From: Anniella stebbinsi
Taxonomy: Eukaryota > Chordata > Lepidosauria > Squamata > Anniellidae
Direction: 5' to 3'
Length of the DNA stretch: 64,000 bases
NCBI GenBank assembly: GCA_029215795.1
Contig: JARDYH010000001.1
Span: forward strand, 401,549,154-401,613,153
Part shown: in pieces, positions 33,031-43,900 of the stretch
Position numbering within the stretch: the stretch's first letter is position 1
Layout of the letters: every line of letters begins with the position of its first letter
Notes under the pieces: model-generated
Database searches by the model: none
What the model saw: only the letters and a program-made list of their open reading frames with translations
Told to the model about the DNA's origin: nothing
Position numbers and translations under genes: made by a program

Positions 33031-34739
33031 ACACCACTGAGTAAGTGCTCATGGGTGTCAATTAGATTTCTCAATGCAATCTTGTTGTGATCATAACAAC
33101 CATTGATAAACTCAAGCATCATACATTTATGCATGATTAGTGGATCAATGTCAATGTTTCCCCACCCCCAGCCCAACTTGTACAGCAAGATCTACCATTA
33201 TACAAAGTTGCCCAGTGATCTGAGGACACACTGAAGGGTATAAAAATAGAAGCCATTTAATGTTCAGTTTTGTTCCTGACGATTAAATTTCTGTCATTAA
33301 CATCTCTATACACCTCATTGAGTCACGTATACACTACAGAGTGAGCTAGAGTTAATCCTCATTTTATGTGTTTCACGCAACCAAAACCACAACCATAGTA
33401 ATCCCTGCAAGGAATGGGTTTTTAAAGGAAGATCCAAACTCTTCTTTACTGTGATATCAAGAGGCTTTGCATTGCTTGTTCAAGTTAATATGCTATATAA
33501 ACTTTTTTAGAGGAAGCATGGGAGTTATCTGCATATCCCTTAGGATACTTATACCATGCTCCTAAAATCAGCTAAATTAATTCTATGAAGATAAAAAAGG
33601 CTTTAAAAAATATAAAATCTGCCAGAGGAAATGAAGGGCAGCACCACATCATGAAAATAGCAATGTGTTCTTGAAAACATAGTTATGGCAGTGTTCCTTC
33701 ATTGAGAAAAGGCTTCAAATGAGCAAAATGGTAACCTTGCCTTGGTGTATAATACTTTAATTCTCTTTCTCGTGCCATGTCTTTTGCTAATCTATATAAG
33801 GGACAGGGGGAGGGGGAGATCAAACATACCAAGCGCCCGAAAGAGAGACAGTTTGCTGGTTGTTCTAAGATGCTGAAGCCACTTTCTGTATTATCAGCAC
33901 CCCAATGACATCTTACACTCTCTCACTGCGACCTAGGGTCATGGCGATAGCAAGCCATTGCTCAGATGCCGTTCTTCAGCCCATGTACATTAGGCTGGAC
34001 TTTCATATGTGCAAATACAATTTAAGCAACATGATGGATGTCTCTTCTTTGCTGGCTTTAACAGAGAGGCATCTGTCATGTATCTAAATTGCATTTGGAC
34101 ATGAAAAGTCAAATAAAATGAACAAAAGATGGAGAATCACATCTGCTATTTAGTACCACCATTTTTTTTAAAAATGAAACTTTTGTGTATTGTATTGTTT
34201 ATGCTGAATATTTGAGACAATAAAATTCTGCTCTTTCCTCTCTCCTTCCCCTATTCTTAAATGCACATTTGGCTTAGATTTAGATTCTCCTTCTGACTTT
34301 TGGTCATCTCCTTCTAAAAACCACCATGTCCTACTGCTTCAAGTCAAACTGACACCAATTCTTTACAAGGCATTGGTCAATGCACCGCATCAGCATCTTT
34401 GTGCCCTACTCACCCATACTCCATAATTACTGTGTGACAATCTGCACCTACACACACACACACAGGAACACATTGCTCTAGTAAACTGTTTGAGCTAAAG
34501 CCCTTAAGGAAGCAGAGGAAAGAATAGGCAATATAAAAGCTGAAAGGTCAAGTTCTCACAATGCATCTCAAATAATAATAATAATAATAATAATATCCCC
34601 ACCCGACAATAATCACGAAAGCCAATTATTTGGCACTGCAAAGACACACTTCATTCATGTCCGGATTTTGTTCAGGAAAAAAATGCAACTACCAAGCAGA
34701 TAAAAAGAATATGGTCCATGTTCTATTACCCAACTAAGG

Positions 34740-34740
<1 letters not shown>
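33031..34740. other. Intronic non-genic sequence
   Basis: No exon seen. 33700-34110 is repeat-poor with TCTATATAAGGG near 33791 and could be conserved. (AAT)n occurs near 34571-34593. Confidence 0.25.

Positions 34741-34741
<1 letters not shown>

Positions 34742-34777
<36 letters not shown>
34742..34777. repeat. (CT)n microsatellite
   Basis: About 18 CT units followed by GTGTCTG. Confidence 0.95.
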
Positions 34778-34779
<2 letters not shown>

Positions 34780-35036
34780 CTGTATGTGCATCTTCCTGGA
34801 AAAGCATCCATGAACCCAGCTCAAATTTTACCAACATTTCTGGTTAAAAAGAAACAGATAAGGCCCAGCATGACACTTTTGAATTCTGAAGAAGCTTCCA
34901 ATTGGTTGTTTGTGACAATAAAAGCCTTCTTCACCCCCTCCCCCCACCGACCCACCCACCCACCAAGTGATGAAACTGACATGCTTTTGCAACAAAGAAC
35001 CACTAAAGCAGCAGCATCGATGTCTGACCTTCTGCT

Positions 35037-35091
35037 GGGGGGGGGGGGGAGAACGTCCCCCACCCCCACCCCCACCCCCACCCCCACCCCA
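35037..35091 (-). promoter_or_regulatory. G-quadruplex-prone tract at the 5' end of intron 1
   Basis: Plus-strand C runs (CCCCCA repeated) at 35057-35091 give at least six G runs of four or five with single-nucleotide loops on the minus strand, which is the gene's non-template strand, about 360 nt past the exon-1 donor. A 13-G run (35037-35049) lies beside it on the other strand. G4 motifs are known to be enriched on the non-template strand near the start of first introns in vertebrates; function here is inference. Confidence 0.6.
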
Positions 35092-35119
35092 CATTTTGCT
35101 GCAACTGATTCCAATAACA

Positions 35120-35620
35120 TTTCCCCGTGTGACGCGCGAGCGCCTTCCCAGCCTTCAGGGAGGAAAGGAGGGACCCTCTGGCAAAGCGACGGGATTATAG
35201 CACGATGGTGATTTCTAATCAACGCCGCACTTCTCCGCCGAGCTGCGTGGCGGTTAGGAGGAGAGGTTCGCCGGCCCCTCGGCCCTGGGTGGCTGCCCGT
35301 GCGTGCGCGTGCGTGCGCGCGTGGATCTGGGCCACAAGAGCCCAAGAGGGCAGCGGCAGGCAGGCAGCCAGGCGCAATGCCGAGCTGGAGTGGCGGCAGC
35401 GGTAGCAGCCGCCGCCGCCGAGAACCCGCAGCGCAGCGGCGCCCGCTACTCACCAGAGCTTCCGCTTTAAGGGCATGAGGCTGCCCCGGTTGGAGGCGGT
35501 CACCCCGATGGCCATCTGCAAGACCGTCAGGTATTTCTGATACTTCATTTTGCCGTCGCCCCCCCGGTCCCTGCTGCGTCCCCGCCGCCGCCACCGACAG
35601 AGTCTCTCCAGCCGCTGCAT
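35120..35620. promoter_or_regulatory. CpG island over the first coding exon
   Basis: CpG and GC density rise sharply (GTGACGCGCGAGCGCC, GCCGCCGCCGCCGAG, GCGTGCGCGTGCGTGCGCGC) in otherwise AT-rich DNA. The only comparable CpG-rich sequence in the window is the foldback arms near 9.3 and 10.1 kb. The first coding exon lies inside it. Confidence 0.8.
35454..35548 (-). CDS. First coding exon of an unrecognised gene
   Basis: An ATG at 35548-35546, with A at position -3, opens 31 codons plus two bases before a strong donor GTGAGT (35453-35448). The peptide starts MKYQKYLTVLQ, continues GVTASNRGS and ends KRKL, with the split codon completed to Trp by exon 2. It has no signal peptide and no clear membrane segment; the tail is basic. 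Together the two exons give about 76 residues of an N-terminus rich in Ser and Lys/Arg, suggesting a cytoplasmic or nuclear protein, but I do not recognise it. Supporting evidence is the CpG island, the consensus donor, and the exact phase fit (2 + 1) with the exon at 25429-25561. The gene runs leftwards. Later exons are not found, so length and domains are unknown. Confidence 0.75.
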
Positions 35621-35796
35621 GCAATCATCAAATTTTTATTTCCAGGCATCTGCCGCCCTGCGTCGCGCTTCTCCTCTTCCTCCTCCTCTCCTCCTGCCTC
35701 TCTCTCTCTCTCTCTCTCTAGCTGTGTACCCCCCCTCCGGCTCACGCTCTCCTCCTCCTCCTCCTGCCGCACTCCCCCCTCTCCTGCCCACCTCAC
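35545..35796 (-). CDS. Possible upstream ORF overlapping the start codon
   Basis: An 83-codon frame begins at 35796 and stops with the TGA whose T and G are shared with the exon-1 ATG (AAAATGA). It is low-complexity (Glu, Arg and Gly runs) because the DNA is purine-rich on this strand. If the transcript starts upstream of 35796, this arrangement would make translation of the main frame depend on leaky scanning or reinitiation. The transcription start is unknown. Confidence 0.25.
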   Translation of the reverse strand: MRWAGEGGVRQEEEEESVSRRGGTQLEREREREAGGEEEEEEKRDAGRQMPGNKNLMIACSGWRDSVGGGGGDAAGTGGATAK

Positions 35797-35900
35797 ACTC
35801 GCCTCCTCCTCCTCTCTCTGTGTCTCTCTATCCCAGCTGATAGGCGCTGCCTCTTTTTCCTCTCCTCCTCCACGCCTGCTGTCGCACTCCCTCCCTCGCC
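35625..35900 (-). promoter_or_regulatory. Putative promoter/5' UTR, purine-rich on the gene strand
   Basis: CT- and CCT-rich on the plus strand (TCTCTCTCTCTCTCTC near 35700, CTCCTCCTCCTC near 35750), hence GA/GGA-rich on the gene strand, directly upstream of exon 1 and adjoining the CpG island. There is no TATA box at a clear position. CpG-island promoters often lack one. Confidence 0.4.
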
Positions 35901-37400
35901 CACCTTTGCTGCTCCCGCTCAGCTTCCTCTCCCCCCTCCCCTTGCTTGGGGCTCATTCACACGTGCGCGCTCGTGGCACCAAGCTGTCCAAGCGAGGCGT
36001 TGCATGTAGGAATGTGGCATCCCGAATACAAAAACGCAGATACAAAGAGGACATTTGTTCTCACCTCCAACAACTGTTTTGGACCGATTTAGCTGGGCTG
36101 ATTCACACATGCATGCTCGTCACTCCATGTATAAGTGGCATAGGCATGCACAGCTCATTTCAGTAGGGTGTGCACCTTACAGGCCCTGATTGGAGCAGAG
36201 GAGGGGAAAGTGCACTTTCTCGCCCTCCCCCCATTGGAGCAGTGGCGTGTGTGTGAGAAAGCACGCTTTCCAGGGCCTCCGGAAATGCATAGTTCCCCCA
36301 TGGATGCCAATGGCAGCTTTCCGGAGGCTTTCCCATCCTTTTAAAAGCCCCGATTCAAGCAGGGGGTGGGCAGGAAAGTAGATGTGCCCTGGGAAATTAG
36401 GGTGTGCCTGGGCACATCCAACACACCTTGCACGCACGCCTATGCTTAGTGGTTACTTGCTGAGGAACAGGCCTTCATTTACATGTGCGGGTACCACCTG
36501 CAGACAGACAGAATACTGATATCACCTCTAATGCAATGCTTCAGAGCAGCAATGTTTTTTATTTCTTTTCTTGTTCTATGGACCACTTGACAATTGCTGA
36601 CGGTCTTCGCAGACTAATGAACCTTTTTCTTTTGGTTCTACAAAGCAAAGTATATACATAACTTATGTCTGAACCATATTTTTTTTTCTATAGGGCGGAT
36701 ATCGATGTCAAAACCAGTGCCTTACTGAAAATTGCATGCGAGGGCTTTGTTAACCTGTTCGATGATACAGCCCTGGTCAAAATGGCCTCTTATTTTCGCA
36801 TCAGAAAAAATAACTACAGATATTCTCAGGCAACCTTTTCATGGCCTGCCTGAATGCAGCTTGTCGCAGATTGGAGCATTTCAGGTGCAAGTTGTTGAAG
36901 GCCAGATTTACACGTGCATGCATGTTCATCACTTCATAATAGCATCATTTACAGTACAGTCCTGAGCATGCTTACTCAGATGTCCCTTGGAGTTCATGGG
37001 GACTTACTCAATAGTAAGCGTGTTTAATAGCAAAAATTAGTGATTATTTGCATATGCAAGAAGGCCATCATATACCCCCACTGCATAATCATCGCTCTAA
37101 GGCAACACTGCTTATTTGCATGTTGTGAATTTCCTGTCCCAGGTATACCACCACTGCCACAGAACTTTCATGCAACGCTTTGGAGCATTGCAGCAGCCAG
37201 GTATTGAAAAGACTCTTCACACAGTAAGTCACACTGTGTTCAACAGGGCTGACCTAGTTATGCTTAGGACTGCAGCCTTAATGGTTATTTGCATGTGTGA
37301 ATGGGCCACCACAGATACATCACCCAGAACTTTTGTCTCAGTATCCATCATCACTACCATTGTTGACTTTCTGAAATGTCAATTTTTATTTTATTTGTTA
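35901..37400. other. Upstream intergenic sequence
   Basis: No gene supported. 36180-36440 holds a moderately GC-rich stretch with an inverted look (GGAAAGTGCACTTTC). Remnants of the ACTCAGA...CATGGGGACTTACTC palindrome family lie near 36955-37035 and 37215-37290. Confidence 0.35.
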
Positions 37401-37404
37401 GGCA

Positions 37405-37480
37405 GTGTTTTATATTACTTTTGTATTGTTTTTATTTTCCTGCAATGTATCTTGTACATTGGCAAGATATAAATATTATA

Positions 37481-37514
<34 letters not shown>

Positions 37515-37515
37515 T
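37405..37515 (+). mobile_element. LINE 3' tail with (AAT)n
   Basis: T-rich 3' UTR ending in TTGGCAAGATATAAATATT and (ATA)n at about 37482-37513. Confidence 0.55.
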
Positions 37516-37617
37516 TGTATTCGTATTTCAATGGGTTCCAGGGCACATATTTTGGATGTCTGCTTCTTGCTGACACTATGCCTTCCCCTCACACATACTC
37601 TCCTTGGTATCTTCAAG

Positions 37618-37665
37618 TATGAATGAGATACTGAGCTAGATGGACCAATGGTCTGATTTGGCATG
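37618..37665 (+). mobile_element. tRNA-SINE 3' end fragment
   Basis: GATACTGAGCTAGATGGACC and AATGGTCTGATTTGGCATGA match the SINE 3' segment. The tRNA part is missing. Confidence 0.65.
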
Positions 37666-38128
37666 AACTTGGTTCTGACAGTCTCCTTTCACGCATGCAT
37701 GCACACACTCACAGGGCCAAAAAAGACATTGGCCTGGTTTGCACGTAACGACAACTCAGAGTAAAGATTGAGTTTGGCTTGACATTGAATTGTGGGTTGT
37801 TATTGAACCATGAGTTGTCATTACGTGCGACCCCTGCACTAGGGTTTAATTATGGGTTGTTAACCAGAAACAACCCAGGAAGAGAACCCATGTTTTCTTT
37901 TTGGATTGAGAACTGCTAGGGCAACACTCTAAAAGAGGGGTGGGCAACTTCTGCCCCTCCAGATAACTTTAGGCCAAGTTCTATCTCTTAGCCTACCCAT
38001 CCTCACAGGCTTGTTGTATAAATAAAATGTTAAGCTGTGGGGTGGAGGGGGAGGACCATGTCCACTGCTTTGAGCTCCTTGGAGAAAAGGAAGAATATAT
38101 ATTTCATAATAAATACAATTCTCACATA

Positions 38129-38153
38129 CTACACACACACACACACACACACA
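38129..38153. repeat. (CA)n microsatellite
   Basis: About 12 CA units. Confidence 0.9.
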
Positions 38154-38394
38154 CCATATTGGAACCAACACATCAAAACCCAGAGCTTTTTTGCATGGCT
38201 CAGTATATTGCTGTTGAACACACTTTTAACTCTTCTCTCAAAAGATATTTTAGTTCCCACAAATACACACACCCAGATTCTCACAGAGTAGCAAAATACA
38301 AAATACTCCCCTTGCTACCACCAGCCTTAGATAGGCTTTCCCTGGACTATTCCTTATTCTGGTTTTATATATTTTAAAAAAATTAAAATAAAAA

Positions 38395-38495
38395 AGTTTA
38401 AAATCTTGACTTGTATGTTATGGTTTTAATTGTAAACTGCCCAGAGAGCCTCAGTTGTTGGGAGTATAAAAATGTAATAAATAGATAATAAACAA
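38395..38495 (+). mobile_element. L2-type LINE 3' tail
   Basis: TTTTAATTGTAAACTGCCC, AGAGAGCCTCAGTTGTTGGG and AATGTAATAAATAGATAAT. Confidence 0.75.
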
Positions 38496-39052
38496 ATCTG
38501 CTGATGGCCATATATTGGCTATTCAGGGGCTAATCATTCTCTACGTAGTGGTGCCGCTAGGCCTGAACCTTGCGGTTTTGTCCAGGGCCCCTCAGCTCAG
38601 AGAGGCTCCAAATGACCACCCAGAGAGTGGCAGGTGAAGGAGCAAACTCCGTTGTGTTCCTGTAGTCATGCCAGTGCAGTGACTTAAATGAGTTTAAAAT
38701 GCAAAATTGCACACGTTCGGAGTCATTCTTTTAAAATCAAAACAGGGTTGGCAAACAGCTTTGTTATTCTAACACATCATGTTTTAAAGGTTTTGAAGCA
38801 TGGAGTGGCAGTTGAAGAGGGTGGGGGAAAGAGAAGTGTCTGTTGTGTGCTTCACAACTGAAATAATACACACAGCCATCTAAATGAGAGCCCCAAAAGG
38901 CCTTAATGTTCAGGGTCTAAAATTACCGAGCTGCACCGCTGTTCTGATATACAGACAGCTCTTTCCCTCATGTGTCCATGTGGCTTTGGTTGAACCTTAT
39001 AGACACAGAGACATACATGTATGTTCTTTTACCAGAGGCCCTTTGAGTCTCT

Positions 39053-39278
39053 GGCTCAATTCGGACAACACAATAGTCATTGGTGGGGTAATAATTAACT
39101 TTACAGTTGTTCAACTAGGGGGCACTCCCCACACAACATGGTAATAAATAATCAACTGTGGTGTGGATTACGATCAGCGCTGAGTTGACTATGGCAGAAT
39201 TCGGATGACACGATAGTCAATACAACTGATGATTGTTTTCCCCACACCAGTTGTTTATTGTGTCGTCCAAATTGAGCC
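39053..39278. mobile_element. GGCTGCATTCAGACAAC-type MITE, copy 1
   Basis: Inverted ends GGCTCAATTCGGACAACAC and GTCGTCCAAATTGAGCC. The interior (GGTGGGGTAATAATTAAC, CCACACAACATGGTAATAAA, GATCAGCGCTGAGTTGACTA) matches 50711-50940 in the same orientation. An internal TIR-like GCAGAATTCGGATGACAC divides it into two units. Confidence 0.85.
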
Positions 39279-41200
39279 TCTTTCTCCTATTGCTGTTTGG
39301 GATTTCTCTCTCTCCTCTGTTTTTTCTCCCTCGCTCCCTCACTCACTCACTCCCTCTCCCTCTCTTTCTCTGTTTCGTACACACACATACGCACACACAC
39401 ACACTTCAGTCCCTAGGCCTGGTCTTCCACACCACCACAGTGTCTGAAACTGGCATAAACACACACCCATATAATTTCTTCCTACATCTCTCTGGAGCTG
39501 CTCCACCTCCGGTCCTGCCCTCCTTTTTCCCTAGGGGCTATTCTTCCCCATCAGCAGCTGTCTTTCCATGCCCCTGACTGGCACCCCCTTCTCTCACAGC
39601 TGCCAGCCCCCTGGGTTACCTGGGGCCTGTCTTGCTTTGCCCACTCTCAATGGGCGGCTGCTGGGCTTGCCCGTTGGCCCTGTACCGTCGGGCTGGGGCT
39701 CTCTTCCTTCCCTCGCCAGCGGAGAGCCATGCCACCGGTCTTGTCCAGTGGCCGTCCCCCATCCCACAGCCGTGCCAGGAGCTGGAGGGAACGGCTCCCT
39801 TTGCCACTGCCATCCTCAGAGGCCTGGAGCTGTTCTCTCCCCTCTGCGTCTCTGTCTTCAGCAAGGCTAATCTCATTAGGGCTTAGAATAGCCCCACATT
39901 ATTTTAATCCTGGCACGACTGCCACCTGCAGCCACCCTTGCTTGTGCTTTACAGCTATAATCAGCAGTGGAACCAAACAACACCTCAACATAGTGTCATC
40001 TTATTCCAAAGACTCTCTGCTGTTGAAACTGGAGGTGGAGGGTTGTGGGGAGAAGAGGTTCTGGAGAAGCCCATTAGGATCCAATTCTACAAAGAAAGGA
40101 GAACTTGGAGCCATATTTTTCCAGGAAGATACCTCCCTGATCTTCTGTCACTTTTGCACTGTCTGTTAATAGAAATTTGCATGCAAGCCTTTAATAAAGT
40201 CACAGCCCAAAACAATTTGGGGGAGGGTCCCCAGAAGGCCCAATTCTCTCAGCTGTTGTTATATCAATGATCCCACCTTTGTCCTCTAGGTTTGTTGACC
40301 TGAAATAAACTACCAGTCCATAGTTCTGTTACTGGAAATGTCTCCCTATTCACAGCATGCATCATGTTATATACCTCTATCATGCATCCATCCGTCCCCC
40401 CTCCACTTCAATTGCCTTTTTTCTAAACTAAAGAACCCCATATTTCGTGTGAGCTTAGAGCTGCAGTACAGAAGGAGTAAGGTTGCTATTTGCAACCAGG
40501 AGTTGTAAACCAGCACTGTGTAACTAATTCCCCTGCAGTACACTAGTAAATGAAGCATGTAGGTCTTCTGTCTATTCCTCCAGTCAAATCACATCAACAC
40601 TCAGGTAGTTACCAAAACGTTAAATTTGAAATCCTGGAATCATTTTTTTAAAACCAAAAAACTAAAATACGCATTGTGCAGTGCTGTTTTGCCATGCGCA
40701 TTACATAAATGAAAAATTATGAACTGACATCATTAGTATTTAGTTCTAAAAAAAATCTGCAGAAGACGAAGTGCATTGCTTTGCATCCAAGAAAGCCCCT
40801 CGCAGTGTAATCCAGCATTAAAATTCCCTATCAAAATTGACTCATAACTTAAAATTCAAAGCGCTAATTTTGCAGTACAAATTCTAAAGTGTGCATGTTG
40901 ATAACATGGCTATCTATGTGCAAATGTGGAAACTGCAAGAATTTATGTGAACTTTTTAAATAAGAATTTTAGACCGAGTCCTGAAAATGCTTTACAAAAT
41001 TGATGGTTAGTCTGATGCCGCGTTCTGTGAAAAGGTACTCATAAGCATAAACCGGTGCATGGTAGAACACTTCAAATCCCTGAAGGGTTCTTATGTAGAA
41101 TAAGGCAAAAAAATGTTCTCCGTTGCACCAGAGGGCAAAACTAGATCTAATGAGCTTAAGTAACAGGAGGGTAGATTTCTGTTGAATATGTATAATAATA
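39279..41200. other. Non-genic; GC-rich patch and AT-rich possible conserved block
   Basis: 39470-39900 is a GC-rich unique patch with open frames on both strands but no splice or domain support. 40640-40960 is repeat-free and AT-rich (TAAAATACGCATTGTGCAG, CATGCGCATTACATAAATG, AAAGCGCTAATTTTGCAG) and may be a conserved non-coding element. Confidence 0.3.
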
Positions 41201-41355
41201 TTTTAGTTTTATTGTCCCCTGTGTCTGTTTGGTGCATTCCCTTCCTTTTATTGTTTTATTGTGATTTTATCAGAATGTAAGCCTATGTGGCCAGTCGTTG
41301 CTATTTTATTGTTTTACTATGTACAGCACCATGTACATTGATGGTACTAAATAAC
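41201..41355 (+). mobile_element. LINE 3' tail before a microsatellite
   Basis: TTGTTTTACTATGTACAGCA, CCATGTACATTGATGGTAC and TAAATAACAG is a reptile LINE 3' terminus. The following (AGA)n probably grew from its tail. Confidence 0.6.
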
Positions 41356-41402
41356 AGAAGAAGAAGAAGAAGAAGAAGAAGAAGAAGAAGAAGAAGAAGA
41401 AG

Positions 41403-41469
<67 letters not shown>
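41356..41469. repeat. Compound trinucleotide array (AGA)16(AGC)22
   Basis: Sixteen AGA units at 41356-41403 are followed without interruption by 22 pure AGC (CAG-type) units at 41404-41469. Frames crossing it read poly-Arg, poly-Ser or poly-Ala and are not genes. Confidence 0.97.
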
Positions 41470-41650
41470 TGTTGGACAATGGAACCAGTTACCTAGAGGG
41501 GTGATGGGGTCTCCTTTGCTGATGTCCAAGCAAAGGTTGGAAGCCAACTGCCTATTGGGGATGTTCTAGCACTGGCTTTCTTTTATCAAGGTGCAGATGG
41601 ATTAGTTGGCTTGGAAGACCCCTCCCTCCAACTCTAGGATTCTAGGTGTG
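41470..41650 (+). mobile_element. CR1 LINE 3' fragment
   Basis: GACAATGGAACCAGTTACCT, AGCAAAGGTTGGAAGCCAAC and CCCTCCAACTCTAGGATTCT: a diverged CR1 3' end. Confidence 0.75.
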
Positions 41651-41659
41651 CTGTTACTT

Positions 41660-41975
41660 GTGGGATACCTTCCCCTTGGAGACCCGACTGGCACCAACAC
41701 TGGCTTCATTTTGGCACCAAGTTAAAATATGGCTTTTTATCAAAGTTTATGAGGGCTAAATTCTCCGTGATTATACATAGTTTTAATTGTTTTTAATTGT
41801 TTTATTGCTTTCAATTTTTTTTACCTGTTTTAATTTGTTAACGATCTAATACATTTTTAGCTATGTAATTTGTTTATGTTTATATTGTTCTGATTTTATC
41901 TGTACACCACCCTGAGATCTCAGTGGTAATAGAGCGGGATACAAATGTTTTAATAAATAAATCATAATAAATGTC
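41660..41975 (+). mobile_element. L2-type LINE 3' end
   Basis: CCTTGGAGACCCGACTGGC, TTTAATTGTTTTTAATTG, then CCACCCTGAGATCTCAGTGG and TACAAATGTTTTAATAAATA. Close to 22060-22562. Confidence 0.88.
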
Positions 41976-42072
41976 CATGCTTACCTTCTGCTTTATCATT
42001 ATCACTCCGTCAATATTACACACTGACATCTACTAGAAAGAAGATCCACTATAAATCCTGGACAGTTTACAG

Positions 42073-42371
42073 CAGGGTTGTCAAACCTCTTTCGGGTCAA
42101 GGGCCAAATTTAATTTCAGAGAAGTCCTTGGGTGCCACATTCCGGTGGTTGGCGGGTCAGGAGGCAAAAGGGAGTGGGGTTAAAATACCCAAATTGCCTG
42201 CATATTTGAGCTTAAAGTTCTTACTGCTAGTAGCTAAGTTTTAGGAGAGGCATTTCAAGTTTTCAAAATGAGGAAGAAATTGCGCAAAAGCCTGGGGAAG
42301 GGGATGAGGCCATCTGGGGAACCATGGAGGGCTTAATTGGGACTCTAGCCAGCTGAGGTTCAACACCCTTG
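42073..42371. mobile_element. CAGGGTTG-type hAT-like element
   Basis: Inverted ends CAGGGTTGTCAAACCTC and GAGGTTCAACACCCTTG. The flanks GTTTACAG (42065-42072) and GTTTATGG (42372-42379) match at 6 of 8. Non-coding, about 299 bp. Confidence 0.75.
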
Positions 42372-42869
42372 GTTTATGGTTTATTGATGCCATTTGAACA
42401 TACAGAACTGCTTCTGTATCCAATTTGTATTCCACTGATGGATCAAATCTTACTTTTGCACATTTAGTACATCATTAAAACCCTTTTCAATTGCATAGGA
42501 GAGTACTTATGGGGGGGAACGCAACAGTATACTTTTAAAAGTCCCATTGTTAATCAGATTAAATTTACAATGAATGTAATAGGATTTGCTTTAATCAGGA
42601 GCAAGAGTAGAATCGCCTTAATATTAGCCAAAGATGGCTGACGGCGTGATCTCTGGGAAACGCCTTCTGGGCAGAAAGAGAAGCTGAACAAAATCCATGC
42701 TGTTCTTACTCGGTGAAGTACAATATACTTCATAATCCATCTCCAAGTCCTTCCCATAATGTTGCAATGACAAGAATTTGTACAGAAGTAATGTTACATC
42801 AAGAGCAGGCAGGCTTTGGTCCCACCCCCTACCCCCGCTAGAACCAAGAGTTGTACCAGCTAGATTCTA

Positions 42870-43189
42870 TAGGGTGACCAGATAAAATCCAGGTCAGGAC
42901 TCACGTAACTTTAACAGTTGTAGAGAAAAGGGAATTTCAGCCAGTGTCATTTGTATGCAATTAGTTCCTGGTGATATTCCCTCTTCATCACTACAGTTAA
43001 AAGTGCAGGCACTATACTAGAGTGACCATATACAAAAGAAGGCAGGGCCCCTGCAACTTTAACTGTTGTGATGAAGAGGGAATTTCACCAGGAACTAATT
43101 GTATACAAATGACACTGGCTGAAATTCCCTTTTCTCTACAACTGTTAAAGTTACATGAGCCCTGACCTGGATTTTATCTGGTCACCCTA
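42870..43189. mobile_element. Foldback hAT-like MITE (cluster copy 1)
   Basis: TAGGGTGACCAGATAAAATC to GATTTTATCTGGTCACCCTA, full hairpin of about 320 bp. The target duplication is not clear (GCTAGAtt versus GCTAGAac nearby). Confidence 0.9.
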
Positions 43190-43679
43190 AGCTAGAACCT
43201 TCTGCAAAATTGTGGAACAGTGGGGCAGTCCATTATTTATTGCATCCCATGAGCCACACAGTGGGATGATCTCTATATAGTAGAGTTACTACACTTCAGT
43301 GATTCAAACACAAACTTCTAAAACTGCCCAGCAAAGCAGCACAAAGAGCTACACATCCTGGTACTCTAACGTCTCGCTCACACACAGGACACTCAATGCA
43401 TATCCCAGCCAGTTGTGCTAATGGCATTTCTCCCTCAGTATCCCATTATTTCCTTAACCATTTTGATGGTGGTTTTTCTGGTGCTTATGTTTTCCATGCA
43501 CTACGAAAATGTGTGTCTTCCAAATTACCTAATGGTATTAGGTAATTTGGTATTATAACTGTTACCAGCAGGAGTGGCTTTAAAGCTGTATAAGCTGTTT
43601 TGCAACATTTCCCCCCTTTTCTCCTCCTCCATGACTTTTTTTTTTGGGGGGGGGGGACTATTTTTGCCTGCACATGTAC

Positions 43680-43880
43680 AAAGTTGCGCTTCCTGTAACT
43701 TGAGCCTGTTATTCTGCATCCTGCACTCTGGGATGATAGAGAAGAGATCCTGGCCCTCCTCTGTGTGACAACCTTTCAAGTCTTTGAAGAGTGCTATCAT
43801 GTCTCCCTTCAATCTTCTCTGTTCCAGGCTAAACATACCCAGTTCTTTCAGTCTCTCCTCATAGGGCTTTGTTTTGCATA
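43680..43880 (-). mobile_element. CR1 LINE 3' region fragment
   Basis: The minus strand reads [20 protein letters not shown] and HTEEGQDLF, the CR1 reverse-transcriptase C-terminus. Nucleotide match to 8800-8960 in reverse. Confidence 0.9.
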
Positions 43881-43900
43881 ATCAATAATAATCTATATAC

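Larger units (their letters stand above)
25562..35453 (-). other. Inferred intron 1 of the minus-strand gene
   Basis: About 9.9 kb between donor GTGAGT (35453-35448) and the acceptor CAG ending at 25562. It contains the MITE at 25894, a CR1 copy, L2 and SINE fragments, several microsatellites, a G-rich tract near its 5' end and repeat-free blocks. Inferred from the matching phases of the two exons; no transcript evidence is available here. Confidence 0.6.

Noticed and set aside
34821..35624. 267-codon minus-strand open frame over the CpG island
   Set aside because: It runs in another frame across exon 1, ignores the strong donor, reads through the CCCCCA tract as a Gly/Val repeat, and continues into AT-rich intron. 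High GC keeps it free of stops.
39470..39900. GC-rich patch with overlapping frames, considered as a second CpG-island gene
   Set aside because: Few CpG dinucleotides relative to 35.1-35.6 kb, no donor or acceptor pairing with a frame, and no recognisable protein.
41287..41547. Frames with poly-Arg/poly-Ser and poly-Ala tracts
   Set aside because: They are translations of the (AGA)n(AGC)n microsatellite at a LINE tail. No gene context.
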